Assembly: GCA_002702655.1 (NCBI GenBank)
Contig: PABB01000017.1
Coordinates: 150,805 to 214,804 of the forward strand
Source: Planctomycetaceae bacterium
Lineage (GTDB): Bacteria > Planctomycetota > Planctomycetia > Pirellulales > Lacipirellulaceae
Length of the DNA: 64,000 nucleotides
Direction of reading: 5' to 3'
Part shown: in pieces, positions 8,616-17,327 of the stretch
Layout: each line of letters opens with the position of its first letter
How positions within the stretch are numbered: the first letter of the stretch is position 1
Notes under the pieces: model-generated
Seen by the model: the letters and a program-made list of their open reading frames with translations, nothing else
What the model was told of the DNA's origin: nothing
Databases searched by the model: none
Position numbers and translations under genes: made by a program

Positions 8616-9353
8616 TTATCGGCGAGCGCGGCTCGACGCGGCCAGTTCTGCCAGCAATTCCTGCATGGCCAGCACGTCACGATCGCGGCTGGCCATGGCA
8701 AAGCTGGCCGACAGATTCGTCAGCATCCTGGCAAGCCACTGCACTGGCGTCGCCCGCGCCAGCGGTTCGGTCATATGGGCGGCAGGGCGGCCCGTCGCTT
8801 GCTCAATCCGCGCCAGCGCCTCGGCCTTGGTCAGCACGCCGCCGCCAAAGAACGGGTCGACGTACATCGACCGGCCGTCGCCCGTTTCCACTTCGGCCAT
8901 GAAATGTCCCGGCGCGTTGACGCCGTGGACAGTCACGCCGCATTGGTGGGCCACGCGTTGGTAAAGCAACGTCAGGCTGATCGGCAGACCTCGCTTGGTT
9001 CGCAGCACCTCGGGCAGATAACTGTTGGCCGGCGCGTAGTACTCGTCGCGATTGCCCGCGAAGCCTGCCAACTCGAACAGCACGTCGTGCAAGTGGGCCA
9101 ATACGGCGTCGACATGCTGCGACCGGATGCGACTGCGCACGGTGTCCGCGAGCTGCTCGACAGTCTTCTCGCCCGCTGCCAAATCAGCGTCAGGCAATTC
9201 GTGCAGCGCGATCGCCCACGCGGCGCGAAACAAGCCCGGCGGCCCATTGATGTCCGTCAGCCCCGCACGCCAAGCTCGCAGCGCCGCCTGTCGGCAGTAA
9301 GCGGGCGTCGAAGCTGAAGCGTCGTGCGGAAACCGGGGCGAATCTGCGGACAT
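8616..9353 (-). CDS. SirB1 / transglutaminase-core2 family protein
   Basis: The 245-residue protein matches the SirB1-type family, which adopts a transglutaminase-like fold. The recognisable block is YLPEVLRTKRGLPISLTLLY, shortly followed by GVTVHGVNAPGHFMAEVE and MYVDPFFGGGVLT. The histidine of GHFMAE and the aspartate of VDPF are positions conserved in the family. The usual cysteine is not seen at its expected place, and many members are thought to be non-catalytic. The C-terminus keeps only a short helical tail, less than the TPR-bearing homologues have. The start MSADSPRF at 9353 is chosen because the upstream open frame shows nothing conserved. Its cellular role is unclear. Confidence 0.8.
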   Translation of the reverse strand: MSADSPRFPHDASASTPAYCRQAALRAWRAGLTDINGPPGLFRAAWAIALHELPDADLAAGEKTVEQLADTVRSRIRSQHVDAVLAHLHDVLFELAGFAGNRDEYYAPANSYLPEVLRTKRGLPISLTLLYQRVAHQCGVTVHGVNAPGHFMAEVETGDGRSMYVDPFFGGGVLTKAEALARIEQATGRPAAHMTEPLARATPVQWLARMLTNLSASFAMASRDRDVLAMQELLAELAASSRARR

Positions 9354-9617
9354 CGTCGAAGTGACGGGCGGGGCAAAAAAAGGTAGGGTCTGGAGTAAGC
9401 AGGCAACACGGCCAACCATGCTGTGGCATGCGGCGTCACTCGCTATGATACCGTGAATGTCAGTCGACGCGGCGCGAAAGTTGGTCGCGATGCGCCAGCG
9501 CGATTCCATTGCATTGAGCTTCAGCAAGCCGAGACGTGATGGCGCCCTCCCTGGCTTGTGCCGATAGCGGACGGCCTCGGCCCGCCGCTGGATCTTGCCG
9601 ACAGCAGCCGCTCACAT

Positions 9618-10526
9618 ATGGACGAATCCCCTCTTGGCAACCATCGCTCGTTTGCCGAAGCCGCCGCACGGGGCGTCCGTGCGGCGTTGCGCGGGATCCT
9701 GGCCAGCAGTGCGTTGGCGGCCGTAAAGATCATCTCGGGCGTCGTCGGCAATTCCTACGCGCTGATTGCCGACGGGGTCGAATCGCTGCTGGATATTCTC
9801 AGCTCGCTGGTCGTGGTGGGCAGTTTGAAAGTGGCCGCGCAGCCTGCCACCGAGCAGCATCCGTACGGCTACGGCAAAGTCGAGCCGCTTGCCGCGCTGG
9901 TCGTGGCCACGGCCTTGCTGGCCGCGGCGGTCGGCATCGCCGTGCAGAGCATTCGCGAGATCATCACGCCGCACCACGCGCCCGAGCCGTTTACGCTGCT
10001 GGTGCTGGTTGCGGTCGTCGCCACCAAGGAGATCATGTACCGCCGGCTGCATCGCACGGGGCTGGCGATCGGCAGCCAGGCACTGGAGAGCGACGCGTGG
10101 CATCACCGCAGCGACTCGCTCACGTCGCTCGCCGCATTCTTGGGCATCTCAATCGCGCTGTACTTCGGCGAAGGATACGAAGCGGCCGACGATTGGGCGG
10201 CTCTGTTCGCCGCGGGAGTGATCGCCTTCAACGGCGCGGGGCTGTTCCGCGGGGCGTGGCGCGAAGTGCTCGACGTCGCCCCGCCGCCGGAGGTGGTCCA
10301 GCGCATCCGCGCCATCGCCGCCGGGGTCGACGGGGTCGCAGGCATCGACAAATGTCGCGTGCGGAAAAGCGGCCTGGGGATGTTCATCGACATCCACGTC
10401 GAAGTGGACGGCAACCTCTCAGTCCGCGCAGGCCACGAACTGGGCCACCGCGTCAAAGCCGTCCTGCTGGCTTCGCCGGAGAACGTGCACGACGTACTGG
10501 TGCATATTGAGCCGAGTGCACCATAG
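9618..10526 (+). CDS. Cation diffusion facilitator family metal transporter
   Basis: CDF transporters export divalent metals (Zn, Fe, Mn, Co, Cd) from the cytoplasm by proton exchange. The 302-residue protein has the two-part CDF layout. The membrane domain contains ALIADGVESLLD in helix 2 and DAWHHRSDSLTSL in helix 5, which supply the conserved metal-site Asp and His residues. The C-terminal cytoplasmic domain (about 215-302) includes HVEVDGNLSVRAGHELGH, typical of the ferredoxin-like metal-sensing domain. The start MDESPLGNH at 9618 gives a normal N-terminus; an open frame runs 60 bases further upstream. Metal specificity cannot be read by eye. The gene is alone on its strand and converges on pcm. 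Confidence 0.93.
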   Translation: MDESPLGNHRSFAEAAARGVRAALRGILASSALAAVKIISGVVGNSYALIADGVESLLDILSSLVVVGSLKVAAQPATEQHPYGYGKVEPLAALVVATALLAAAVGIAVQSIREIITPHHAPEPFTLLVLVAVVATKEIMYRRLHRTGLAIGSQALESDAWHHRSDSLTSLAAFLGISIALYFGEGYEAADDWAALFAAGVIAFNGAGLFRGAWREVLDVAPPPEVVQRIRAIAAGVDGVAGIDKCRVRKSGLGMFIDIHVEVDGNLSVRAGHELGHRVKAVLLASPENVHDVLVHIEPSAP

Positions 10527-10679
10527 TTTAGGCTCTCCAACCGGACGAGATTTGCTGAGCAGCAATTCCAGGACGCTTGCCAGCATCCGGAGCTTCTTGA
10601 TACTGGCGAAGTGCACGTGGACCAGAAGCCAATGCGGGCCCTTTAACTCCGACGTCGAGCTGCCGATCACTGACTTCTC

Positions 10680-11375
10680 CTACAATCCCGGCCCGTCGTC
10701 GCTCACCAGCGGGACGAACGCGAACGAGCCGAACTCTTCCACGCGCAGCTGCCCGCGCTCGTTGGTAAACCGATACATGGTGAGATCTCGCGGTCGCGGG
10801 CCGACGGGGATGATCAACCGGCCGCCGGGGGCGAGTTGGTCGACCAACGCGGTGGGCACGGCGTCGGCGCCGGCGGTGACCAGGATCGCATCGAAGGGCG
10901 CCGAAGCCGGCAGGCCGCGCGTGCCGTCGCCCAGCACCACTGTTGCGTTGGAGATGCCGAGGCGTTGCAGCCGCCGGCGAGCGCGCTCGGCCAATTGTCC
11001 GATGCGTTCAATCGCGTACACGTCGGCCGCCAGATGCGAGAGCACCGCGGCGCCATAGCCCGAGCCCGCGCCGACCTCCAAGACCCGCTCGTCGCCCGCG
11101 AGTCGCGCCAATTCGCACATGAGCGCGGTCACGCACGGCTGCGAGATGGTCTGCTCGCAACCGATCGGCAGCGATGAATCGACATACGCACTTTCGGCCA
11201 GGCTTGCCGGAACGAACTCCTCCCGCGGCACGACCGCCATCGCGCCGATCACGCGCTCGTCGACGATCCCGTGTCGCGGCAATTGGACTTCGACCATCTG
11301 CCGTCGGGCCGCAGCGAAGGGGTCGTGCGGATCGCCTTTTGGCAGCCGGTCGGACTCGTCAGTTGGCGCGCTCAT
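10680..11375 (-). CDS. pcm: Protein-L-isoaspartate O-methyltransferase
   Basis: It methylates isoaspartyl residues in damaged proteins with S-adenosylmethionine, starting their repair in the cytoplasm. The 231-residue protein has the family motif PIGCEQTISQP at 70-80, the SAM-binding loop VLEVGAGSGYGAAVL at about 98-112, and GRLIIPVGP further on. Length and motif order are normal. The start MSAPTDESDR at 11375 is chosen because the longer open frame upstream has no family resemblance. The ABM gene starts divergently about 210 bases away. The 153-base gap to the CDF transporter gene shows no clear terminator. Confidence 0.95.
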   Translation of the reverse strand: MSAPTDESDRLPKGDPHDPFAAARRQMVEVQLPRHGIVDERVIGAMAVVPREEFVPASLAESAYVDSSLPIGCEQTISQPCVTALMCELARLAGDERVLEVGAGSGYGAAVLSHLAADVYAIERIGQLAERARRRLQRLGISNATVVLGDGTRGLPASAPFDAILVTAGADAVPTALVDQLAPGGRLIIPVGPRPRDLTMYRFTNERGQLRVEEFGSFAFVPLVSDDGPGL

Positions 11376-11584
11376 GCGGTTGTCCGATTCGGCGTGAAAT
11401 CCAATCGTCTCGTCACGGCTCACAAAGCCGGGCCACAAGAAGGGGAGTTGTTGGTAGCCCGGGCCATTCGCGGATAGGCAGTCGGGTGTTCGCCCCGTAT
11501 AACCAATGTAAGACAAAAGTCCGCTGCCTCGGCAGCGTAAGGGCCAAACCACGATATTCGTCGCATCGAAAGAAGCAGGTCGCC

Positions 11585-11881
11585 ATGCCAGTCACCGTTC
11601 GCCTGATCGCCGAGTTCGTCGCCAAGCCCGAGCGGGCCGAGGATCTGCGGGAGCTGCTCGTCGGCTTGATCGAGACAACCCGCGCCGAGCAGGGATGCGT
11701 GCGGTACGACCTGTGGCGGAGCCAAGAGCAGGCGAACGTGTTTGCGTTCGTGGAGGAGTGGGAGAGCGAAGCCGACCTGCAGAAGCACTTGGCCGCCCCG
11801 CACCTGCAGCATGCGGTGGGGCAACTCGACGAGTTGTTGGAGCAGCCCCTCGCCCTGCGGCGGTTTGACTTGGCGGGCTAG
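11585..11881 (+). CDS. Antibiotic biosynthesis monooxygenase (ABM) domain protein
   Basis: The 98-residue product is a single ABM-type ferredoxin-like domain, a fold used by small cofactor-free monooxygenases and by proteins of unknown role. Typical features are the early strand VTVRLIAEFVAKP, then LIETTRAEQGCVRYDLWRS, the aromatic-rich strand ANVFAFVEEWES, and LQKHLAAPHLQH. These match the YgiN-like layout with its conserved EEW and H-x-x-x-x-H-like end. It lies 64 bases upstream of the lipid operon on the same strand, so it may be co-transcribed, but a functional link is not evident. Substrate unknown. Confidence 0.88.
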   Translation: MPVTVRLIAEFVAKPERAEDLRELLVGLIETTRAEQGCVRYDLWRSQEQANVFAFVEEWESEADLQKHLAAPHLQHAVGQLDELLEQPLALRRFDLAG

Positions 11882-11945
11882 TTGGCACGGGCCATTCGTT
11901 TCCCGCCACATAAGGTCTGGCGAGTCACTCCTGACGGGGCCGCAC

Positions 11946-12551
11946 ATGGCCAGCATCTATGATGTAAAACCGCAGTTTCAGGCACTGCTGCGTCCGCTGA
12001 CAAACTGGCTCGCGCGGCGCGGCGTCACGGCCAACCAGGTGACCTCTGCGGCGGCGGTTATGTCGATCGCGGCGGGAATGCTCGTCTACGTGTGGCGCGA
12101 CCGGCCGGCGGTCATGCTCACGTTGCCTGTCGTGTTGTTTGTGCGCATGGCGCTCAACGCGATCGACGGGATGCTCGCGCGCGAGCACGATCAGAAGTCG
12201 CGCCTGGGGGCGATCCTCAACGAACTGGGCGACGTGATTTCCGACAGTGCGCTGTACCTGCCGTTGGCTCTTGTCGCGGGATTCTCGCCGCCGCTGGTCG
12301 TGTTGGTCGTGCTGCTGGCGGTGCTGACCGAAATGACGGGCGTGGCGGCAATCCAAATCGGCAGCAGTCGTCGCTATGAGGGCCCGATGGGCAAGAGCGA
12401 CCGGGCATTCGTGTTCGGCGCCCTGGGACTCGCGCTCGGACTGGGACTCGAACCGGGGCCTTGGCTTGATTGGTTGTTCGGTCTGCTTGCGCTGCTGCTC
12501 GCGTGGACGATCGTCAATCGCGCCCGGCACGCGTTGGCCGAGGAGGCGTAA
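11946..12551 (+). CDS. CDP-alcohol phosphatidyltransferase family protein, variant motif (YnbA-like)
   Basis: A 201-residue membrane protein with about six hydrophobic helices and a CDP-alcohol phosphotransferase signature that departs from consensus. At residues 71-96 it reads N71, D74-G75, A78-R79, G88, N92, D96, so the first and third catalytic aspartates of the usual DxxDGxxAR(x8)GxxxDxxxD are asparagines. The neighbouring pssA keeps all four aspartates. The partner genes downstream (CdsA-like and PlsC-like) imply that it uses CDP-diacylglycerol or a related CDP-alcohol to make an unidentified lipid. The layout recalls the enterobacterial ynbA-ynbB pair, recalled from knowledge and not checked. 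Its stop overlaps the next start by one base (TAATG), so translation is likely coupled. Confidence 0.85.
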   Translation: MASIYDVKPQFQALLRPLTNWLARRGVTANQVTSAAAVMSIAAGMLVYVWRDRPAVMLTLPVVLFVRMALNAIDGMLAREHDQKSRLGAILNELGDVISDSALYLPLALVAGFSPPLVVLVVLLAVLTEMTGVAAIQIGSSRRYEGPMGKSDRAFVFGALGLALGLGLEPGPWLDWLFGLLALLLAWTIVNRARHALAEEA

Positions 12552-13519
12552 TGCGCTGGTACGAACTCGAACCGGCCGTTCGCGGCGCCATCGGGGCGAT
12601 CTTTGTCGCACTCGCGTTGTCGTCCATCTTAGTCCGCGTGTTGCGAGCCGTGCGACCGGGAGTCGACTGGAGCGAAGTGGCGCAGCGAGTGCGCACGTGG
12701 TGGATCATTGCGGGGGTGTTCAGTTTCTCGATCGTCGCCAGCCGGACCGTGTCGATCCTGTTTTATGCGTTCATCAGCTACCTGGCGCTCAAAGAGTACC
12801 TGTCGCTCATTCCCACCCGGCGGGCCGACCGCCGCGTGCTGTTCTGGGCGTATCTGGCGATTCCGCTGCAGTTCTTTTGGGTGTACTGCGAGTGGTACGG
12901 CATGTTCATCATCTTCATCCCGGTCTACATGTTCCTGCTGCTGCCGATGCGGATGGTCAGCATTGGGCAGACCGACGGCTTCATCCGCGCCGCCGGCACG
13001 CTGCACTGGGGTTTGATGACGATGGTGTTCAGCATCAGCCACGCGGCGTTCCTGCTGATTCTGCGTTTGAAGGAAGCGCCCGAGAGTCGCCCGGGGCCGG
13101 GCTTGGTGCTGATGCTCGTCGTATTGACCGAACTGAACGACATCGCCCAGTTCGTCTGGGGTAAGACGTGCGGCAAGCGCAAGATCCTGCCAACGGTCAG
13201 CCCGGGCAAGACCTGGGGCGGGTTTCTTGGCGGCGTCGCGACGACTGTGGTCCTGGCAACATTCGCAGGCCCATGGCTGACGCCGATGAATCATCGCCAG
13301 GCGGCGTTCGCCGGGCTCATTATCGGCGTCGGCGGATTTGTTGGCGATGTCTGCATTTCGGCGATGAAGCGAGATTTGAAGATCAAAGACAGCGGGGCCT
13401 TGTTGCCCGGTCATGGCGGCATGCTCGACCGGATTGACAGTCTCACGTACACGGCGCCGCTGTATTTTCACTACGTATATTGGTTGTACCTGTTCCACAC
13501 GCATGGGGCGGAGCCGTAG
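12551..13519 (+). CDS. Phosphatidate cytidylyltransferase (CdsA-like)
   Basis: It would make CDP-diacylglycerol from phosphatidate and CTP in the membrane. The 322-residue protein has about eight hydrophobic segments and the CdsA C-terminal signature IKDSGALLPGHGGMLDRIDS (about residues 277-296). This is preceded by KTWGGFLGG and FVGDVCISAMKRD. Length and motif order are normal, although the N-terminal half is more divergent than in housekeeping CdsA. The start codon at 12551 shares its A with the preceding stop. It probably supplies the CDP-activated lipid to the upstream phosphatidyltransferase; the PlsC-like acyltransferase follows 20 bases downstream. It resembles YnbB-type paralogues and may not be the main CdsA of the cell. 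Confidence 0.9.
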   Translation: MRWYELEPAVRGAIGAIFVALALSSILVRVLRAVRPGVDWSEVAQRVRTWWIIAGVFSFSIVASRTVSILFYAFISYLALKEYLSLIPTRRADRRVLFWAYLAIPLQFFWVYCEWYGMFIIFIPVYMFLLLPMRMVSIGQTDGFIRAAGTLHWGLMTMVFSISHAAFLLILRLKEAPESRPGPGLVLMLVVLTELNDIAQFVWGKTCGKRKILPTVSPGKTWGGFLGGVATTVVLATFAGPWLTPMNHRQAAFAGLIIGVGGFVGDVCISAMKRDLKIKDSGALLPGHGGMLDRIDSLTYTAPLYFHYVYWLYLFHTHGAEP

Positions 13520-13539
13520 CGCATACCGCACGCTTCACC

Positions 13540-14187
13540 ATGAACCGCGTCCTGCGATTCTTGTTCTTCGCCCTGGTCGTGCGGCCTGTCGTGACGATCG
13601 TGTTGGGACTCAATGTGCGCAATCGCGAGCAGTTGCCCGCGGACGGGCCGGCCGTGTTGGTGGCCAATCACAACAGCCATCTCGACACGCTGGTGCTCAT
13701 GGTGTTGTTTCCCTGGCGGATGCTGCCAAGGTTACGGCCCGTGGCCGCGGCCGACTACTTCTTTCGTAATCGATTCTGGAAGTGGTTCAGCCTGAACATC
13801 ATTGGCATCATCCCGCTGGATCGCGACGCGCGGCGCAGCGACAACCGCCGCCACCCCATGGCCCCGATCAGCGACTCGCTCGGGCAGGGTGATATCGTCA
13901 TTCTGTTTCCGGAAGGGAGCCGCGGTGATCCGGAGAGATTGGGCGAGTTCCAGACCGGCGTTGCCCACTTGGCCAAGCTGCACCCTGACGTGCCGTTCTA
14001 TCCGATCTACCTCCACGGTCTGGGCAAGGCGCTCCCCAAGGGCGAACGGCTGCTGGTGCCGTTCTTTTGCGATGTTTTCGTCGGCGGGCCGCTGCGCTAC
14101 GACGGCGACAAGGCCGCGTTCATGGCGACGATGGTTGAGCGGATCAACACTCTGGCCGCCGAGGGACATTTCGAGCCGTGGGAGTAG
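13540..14187 (+). CDS. 1-acyl-sn-glycerol-3-phosphate acyltransferase (PlsC-like)
   Basis: PlsC-family enzymes acylate lysophosphatidate or related acceptors at the membrane. The 215-residue protein has a hydrophobic N-terminus (about 6-24), the catalytic motif NHNSHLD at 43-49 (H44, D49), and the substrate motif FPEGSRGDP in the middle. Block IV-like YPIYLHGLG follows. The start MNRVLRFLFF at 13540 lies 20 bases after the cytidylyltransferase stop, completing a three-gene run of acyltransferase, cytidylyltransferase and phosphatidyltransferase. Whether the acceptor is glycerol-based or another alcohol cannot be read from the sequence. Confidence 0.9.
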   Translation: MNRVLRFLFFALVVRPVVTIVLGLNVRNREQLPADGPAVLVANHNSHLDTLVLMVLFPWRMLPRLRPVAAADYFFRNRFWKWFSLNIIGIIPLDRDARRSDNRRHPMAPISDSLGQGDIVILFPEGSRGDPERLGEFQTGVAHLAKLHPDVPFYPIYLHGLGKALPKGERLLVPFFCDVFVGGPLRYDGDKAAFMATMVERINTLAAEGHFEPWE

Positions 14188-14314
14188 CGGACTCCCGCAG
14201 CTGAAGCTTGACTGCATCCTGGTACGCGGTCCTGCCAAACGGTAGCGAGCTTCGCCGCTGGTGCGTACCATTGGAGCTATTCGTCCCGCCTCCGCTCCTT
14301 CCCGCCCGAGTCAC

Positions 14315-16177
14315 ATGCCCCGCGCGCCCCGTCTCACGCTCATTTTCGCCAGCCTGGCTTTTTGCGCTTTGCGGGGAGGTTCTGCGCTCGCGGATCAGTA
14401 CGATCCGCCGGCGAGCTACTACAACTCGGCCACCGGGTCCGGCGCGACGCTCAAGAGTCAGCTGCACAACATCATCGACAACCACACGGTGCACTCCTAC
14501 GACGCCGCTCGCACGCTGCTCCAGGTCTCCGACCGCGATCCGTCCGACCCTGATCGGATCATTCTTGTTTACGACCGCGTGTCGTTGGATGTCTCGCAAA
14601 TTGGCGGAAGCATCCCCGGGTGGGATAGCGGCGTGTCATGGAATCGAGAGCACACCTGGCCTAAGGTGCGCGGCGTCGACAGCGGCGGTCCCGATTACAG
14701 CGACTTGCACCAACTGCGCCCGTCGACCAACAGCGTGAATAGCGACCGCGGCAATCTCAACTTCGGCGGGGCGTTCGGCCAACCGTTCGGCCAAGTCTTC
14801 GACAAGGGAGCCAGCAAGTGGTATCCCGGCGACGACGACGCTGGGATGATCGCACGTCAGGAGTTCTACATGGCTGTGCGCTACGACGGCTCGGACGGGG
14901 GAACCGAAGATCTGGAGCTGTACAACGGCAACCCATCCACGTCGCAAGGTATGGGCGATTTGGCCCGCCTGCTTGAGTGGCACTACCTGGCGCCGCCCGA
15001 CGATTTTGAGCGTTCCCGAAACCAGAAAGTCTTCGGTTACCAGAACAACCGCAATCCGTTTATCGATCGCCCCGAGTTCGTCTGGTCGGTGTTCGTCGAC
15101 CAGAACAACGACAGCCAGTTGACGTTGGCCGGCGGGGCGGGCAGCGGCGGGGCGACCGCGCTCGATGTCGATATGGGCCGCGTGATCGTGGGCGCCGCCG
15201 CGCCGGGGGCGCAGACGATCACGCTCAACAAAGCCGGCGTGGACGGGACCTACTACGAAGTGACCGCCACCGGCGATGCGACGAGTTCCGTGACCGGCCG
15301 CTTCAACGCCTTCGCCACCGGCACGACCGGCAGCCGCACAGTGAGCGTTGGCCTGAACGCGACGACCTCGACCGCCGGGCTGCAAACCGGGGCGGTCGTG
15401 TTTGACAATCTCGATGTGACCACTGGCGGCGGCGCGGGCCGCGGCGCCCAGGATGGCGACGACGTGGCCAATCTGTCCTTGGCGGTGCTCGATCACGCGA
15501 CGCCCTCGTTCGACGGGGCGACCGCGGTCACCACTTTGAGCTATGACTTTGGGTCCGTCGCCGCGGGCGCCGGCGGGGCAGTGTTCCAGTTCGACGTTTA
15601 CAATCTCATGGCAACAGCCGGTTACACGGCGGCGATGGAACTGGCCAGCGTCGTCGGTTCCGGCGACACCGACGCACTGACGCTCGATGCGTCGCCGATT
15701 TTGGACATCGACACGATCGAGGCCGGCCACAGCGCAACGCTGACCGCAGCCCTGGCCGATACGGCCGACGGAGATTTTTCCGCCACGTACACGCTCGCCT
15801 ACGCCGACGAAGATCTGCCGGGCGCCATGAGCGTGGGTAGCCTGCTGCTGCAGCTCACGGGGAAGGTGGTCGCAGCGAGTAACGCCGATTTCGACGGCGA
15901 CCAACTCGTCGCCGGCGCCGATTTGCTTGCCTGGCAGCGCGGTTTTGGGACGCTCGCCCCCAATGGAACGCGCGACGCGGGTGACGCCAACGGCGATGCC
16001 AACATCGACGCGGACGACCTCGGCGTGTGGACGGCCCAGTACGGCAGCGCACCGGCCCCGGCGTTTCAGGCCGTGCCGGAACCGAGGACGCTGGCCTTGG
16101 CGTTGCTATTCGCTGCCGCGTACGGCGCGGCCGCTGTGTGCCGCCGCGGCGGCAATTGGCTTATTCCGCGCCGGTAA
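14315..16177 (+). CDS. Secreted EndA/NucM-type endonuclease with dockerin-like repeats and PEP-CTERM anchor
   Basis: The 620-residue protein begins with a signal peptide (RLTLIFASLAFCAL, cleavage near ALA-DQY). A DNA/RNA non-specific endonuclease I domain follows, with the beta-beta-alpha metal motif VSWNREHTWP at about 107-116, DLHQLRP near 130-136, and a trailing NSVNSDRGN. The middle (about 280-520) is beta-rich and choice-of-anchor-like. A dockerin-like pair (FDGDQLVAGADLLAWQRGFG, then GDANGDANIDADDLGVW) lies near residues 528-575. It ends in a PEP-CTERM sorting signal: VPEPRTL, a hydrophobic helix and RR. I infer an exported nuclease anchored at the cell surface by an exosortase, perhaps for DNA scavenging. 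The stop overlaps the convergent GH5-like gene by 17 bases. Confidence 0.88.
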   Translation: MPRAPRLTLIFASLAFCALRGGSALADQYDPPASYYNSATGSGATLKSQLHNIIDNHTVHSYDAARTLLQVSDRDPSDPDRIILVYDRVSLDVSQIGGSIPGWDSGVSWNREHTWPKVRGVDSGGPDYSDLHQLRPSTNSVNSDRGNLNFGGAFGQPFGQVFDKGASKWYPGDDDAGMIARQEFYMAVRYDGSDGGTEDLELYNGNPSTSQGMGDLARLLEWHYLAPPDDFERSRNQKVFGYQNNRNPFIDRPEFVWSVFVDQNNDSQLTLAGGAGSGGATALDVDMGRVIVGAAAPGAQTITLNKAGVDGTYYEVTATGDATSSVTGRFNAFATGTTGSRTVSVGLNATTSTAGLQTGAVVFDNLDVTTGGGAGRGAQDGDDVANLSLAVLDHATPSFDGATAVTTLSYDFGSVAAGAGGAVFQFDVYNLMATAGYTAAMELASVVGSGDTDALTLDASPILDIDTIEAGHSATLTAALADTADGDFSATYTLAYADEDLPGAMSVGSLLLQLTGKVVAASNADFDGDQLVAGADLLAWQRGFGTLAPNGTRDAGDANGDANIDADDLGVWTAQYGSAPAPAFQAVPEPRTLALALLFAAAYGAAAVCRRGGNWLIPRR

Positions 16178-17327
16178 GCGAGCGGATCAGATCAACTTCG
16201 TCCTGCCGATAGGGCTCGCCGTCGGGGCGGAAGATGTCGTGGTGCCAGGGCGTGGGTTCGCCCAATTCCGGAGTCTGCCACGTGGGCCAGGGATATTTCG
16301 TTTGCGACTTGCCGTCGACCAGGCCCCAGTTGTAGGCGGCTACGCGCTCGCGTTTGAGCAACGGCAAGATATCCTCGAACGTGCTGCCATTGCCGCGGGC
16401 CATGTACTCGGTGCAGATCAGCGGCCGACCGTACCCCTTGAGTTGGTCGATGCGGTTCTGCATCGCTCCGGGGTCGCCGTACTCGTGGTAGGAAACGACG
16501 TCGCTCAACTCCAACGCGGCCTGATGAGTTTGATTGAGCTGTGAGGCGTCCGACCACGGCGGGCCCTGCCACACGCACACCGTCAGCGGTTGCTGTGGCG
16601 CGACGCTGCGAGCCCACTCAAACGACTTGCGCACCAGTCGGGCAGCGGCTTCATCCTTGTTCGGCAGCTCCAACGGTCCGTAGCTGTTCGCGTTGCCGTT
16701 ATCCGGCTCGTTGAACAGATCCCAGCACAAGACTCGATCGTCGTCCTTGAAACGCTGCACGACGCTGACGACGTAGTCCTGCAATTGATCCTGCTTGGCG
16801 GGATCGGCCAGGACGACGCGCCCCGGTCCTTGCACCCAGCCGCTATTGTGTACCCCGCGGCGAGGTCGATTCTGTCGGCCCAATTGCGGATCGGGATCCC
16901 ACACCCCGTCGAACAGCACGATCATCGGTCGAATGTCGTGCTTTGCGCACACATCCAGGAACTGATCCATCTTCTTCAGATACGCCTGCGGATCGTCTTT
17001 CCAACACAGGTCATGTAAAAACACTCGTACGGTGTTCATTCCTAGACCTGCCGCCCAGTCGAGTTCGCGATCAATTTCCTCCAGGTCGAGGTCCTGCCAC
17101 ATCTCGATTTGGTTGATGTCCGAGGCCGGCAGGTAGTTGCAGCCAACCAGCCACGGTTGCTGGGCGTACCAAGCGTTGGCTCGCTCGGGCGTCCACCTTT
17201 GCTGAGCGGTCGCTAGTTCGGCTTGAACCGAAACAAGGCAGGCTTGCAGAAGCAGGAAGAGCGAAAGGCAAACGCGAATACGCGGAACTGGTCGCCGCTT
17301 GACTGTCGAGAACACGTTGCAACTCAT
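16161..17327 (-). CDS. GH5-like secreted glycoside hydrolase
   Basis: The 388-residue protein has a signal peptide (about 14-36) and a TIM-barrel glycosidase text. VGCNYLPAS occurs near 61-69 and NTVRVFLHD near 98-106. The acid/base motif CWDLFNEPDN has its glutamate at about E207. The nucleophile motif PLICTEYMARG has its glutamate at about E307. These are the hallmarks of clan GH-A enzymes and the overall look is GH5-like; homologues are often labelled cellulase or 1,4-beta-xylanase, which I cannot confirm. It reads divergently from the GH2 gene across a 677-base region carrying a candidate XylR operator. Its 3' end overlaps the nuclease gene. Confidence 0.82.
   Translation of the reverse strand: MSCNVFSTVKRRPVPRIRVCLSLFLLLQACLVSVQAELATAQQRWTPERANAWYAQQPWLVGCNYLPASDINQIEMWQDLDLEEIDRELDWAAGLGMNTVRVFLHDLCWKDDPQAYLKKMDQFLDVCAKHDIRPMIVLFDGVWDPDPQLGRQNRPRRGVHNSGWVQGPGRVVLADPAKQDQLQDYVVSVVQRFKDDDRVLCWDLFNEPDNGNANSYGPLELPNKDEAAARLVRKSFEWARSVAPQQPLTVCVWQGPPWSDASQLNQTHQAALELSDVVSYHEYGDPGAMQNRIDQLKGYGRPLICTEYMARGNGSTFEDILPLLKRERVAAYNWGLVDGKSQTKYPWPTWQTPELGEPTPWHHDIFRPDGEPYRQDEVDLIRSLTGAE

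Noticed and set aside
14636-15904. Minus-strand 422-codon open frame
   Set aside because: It is antisense to the nuclease gene and has the typical RRGG-rich shadow composition.
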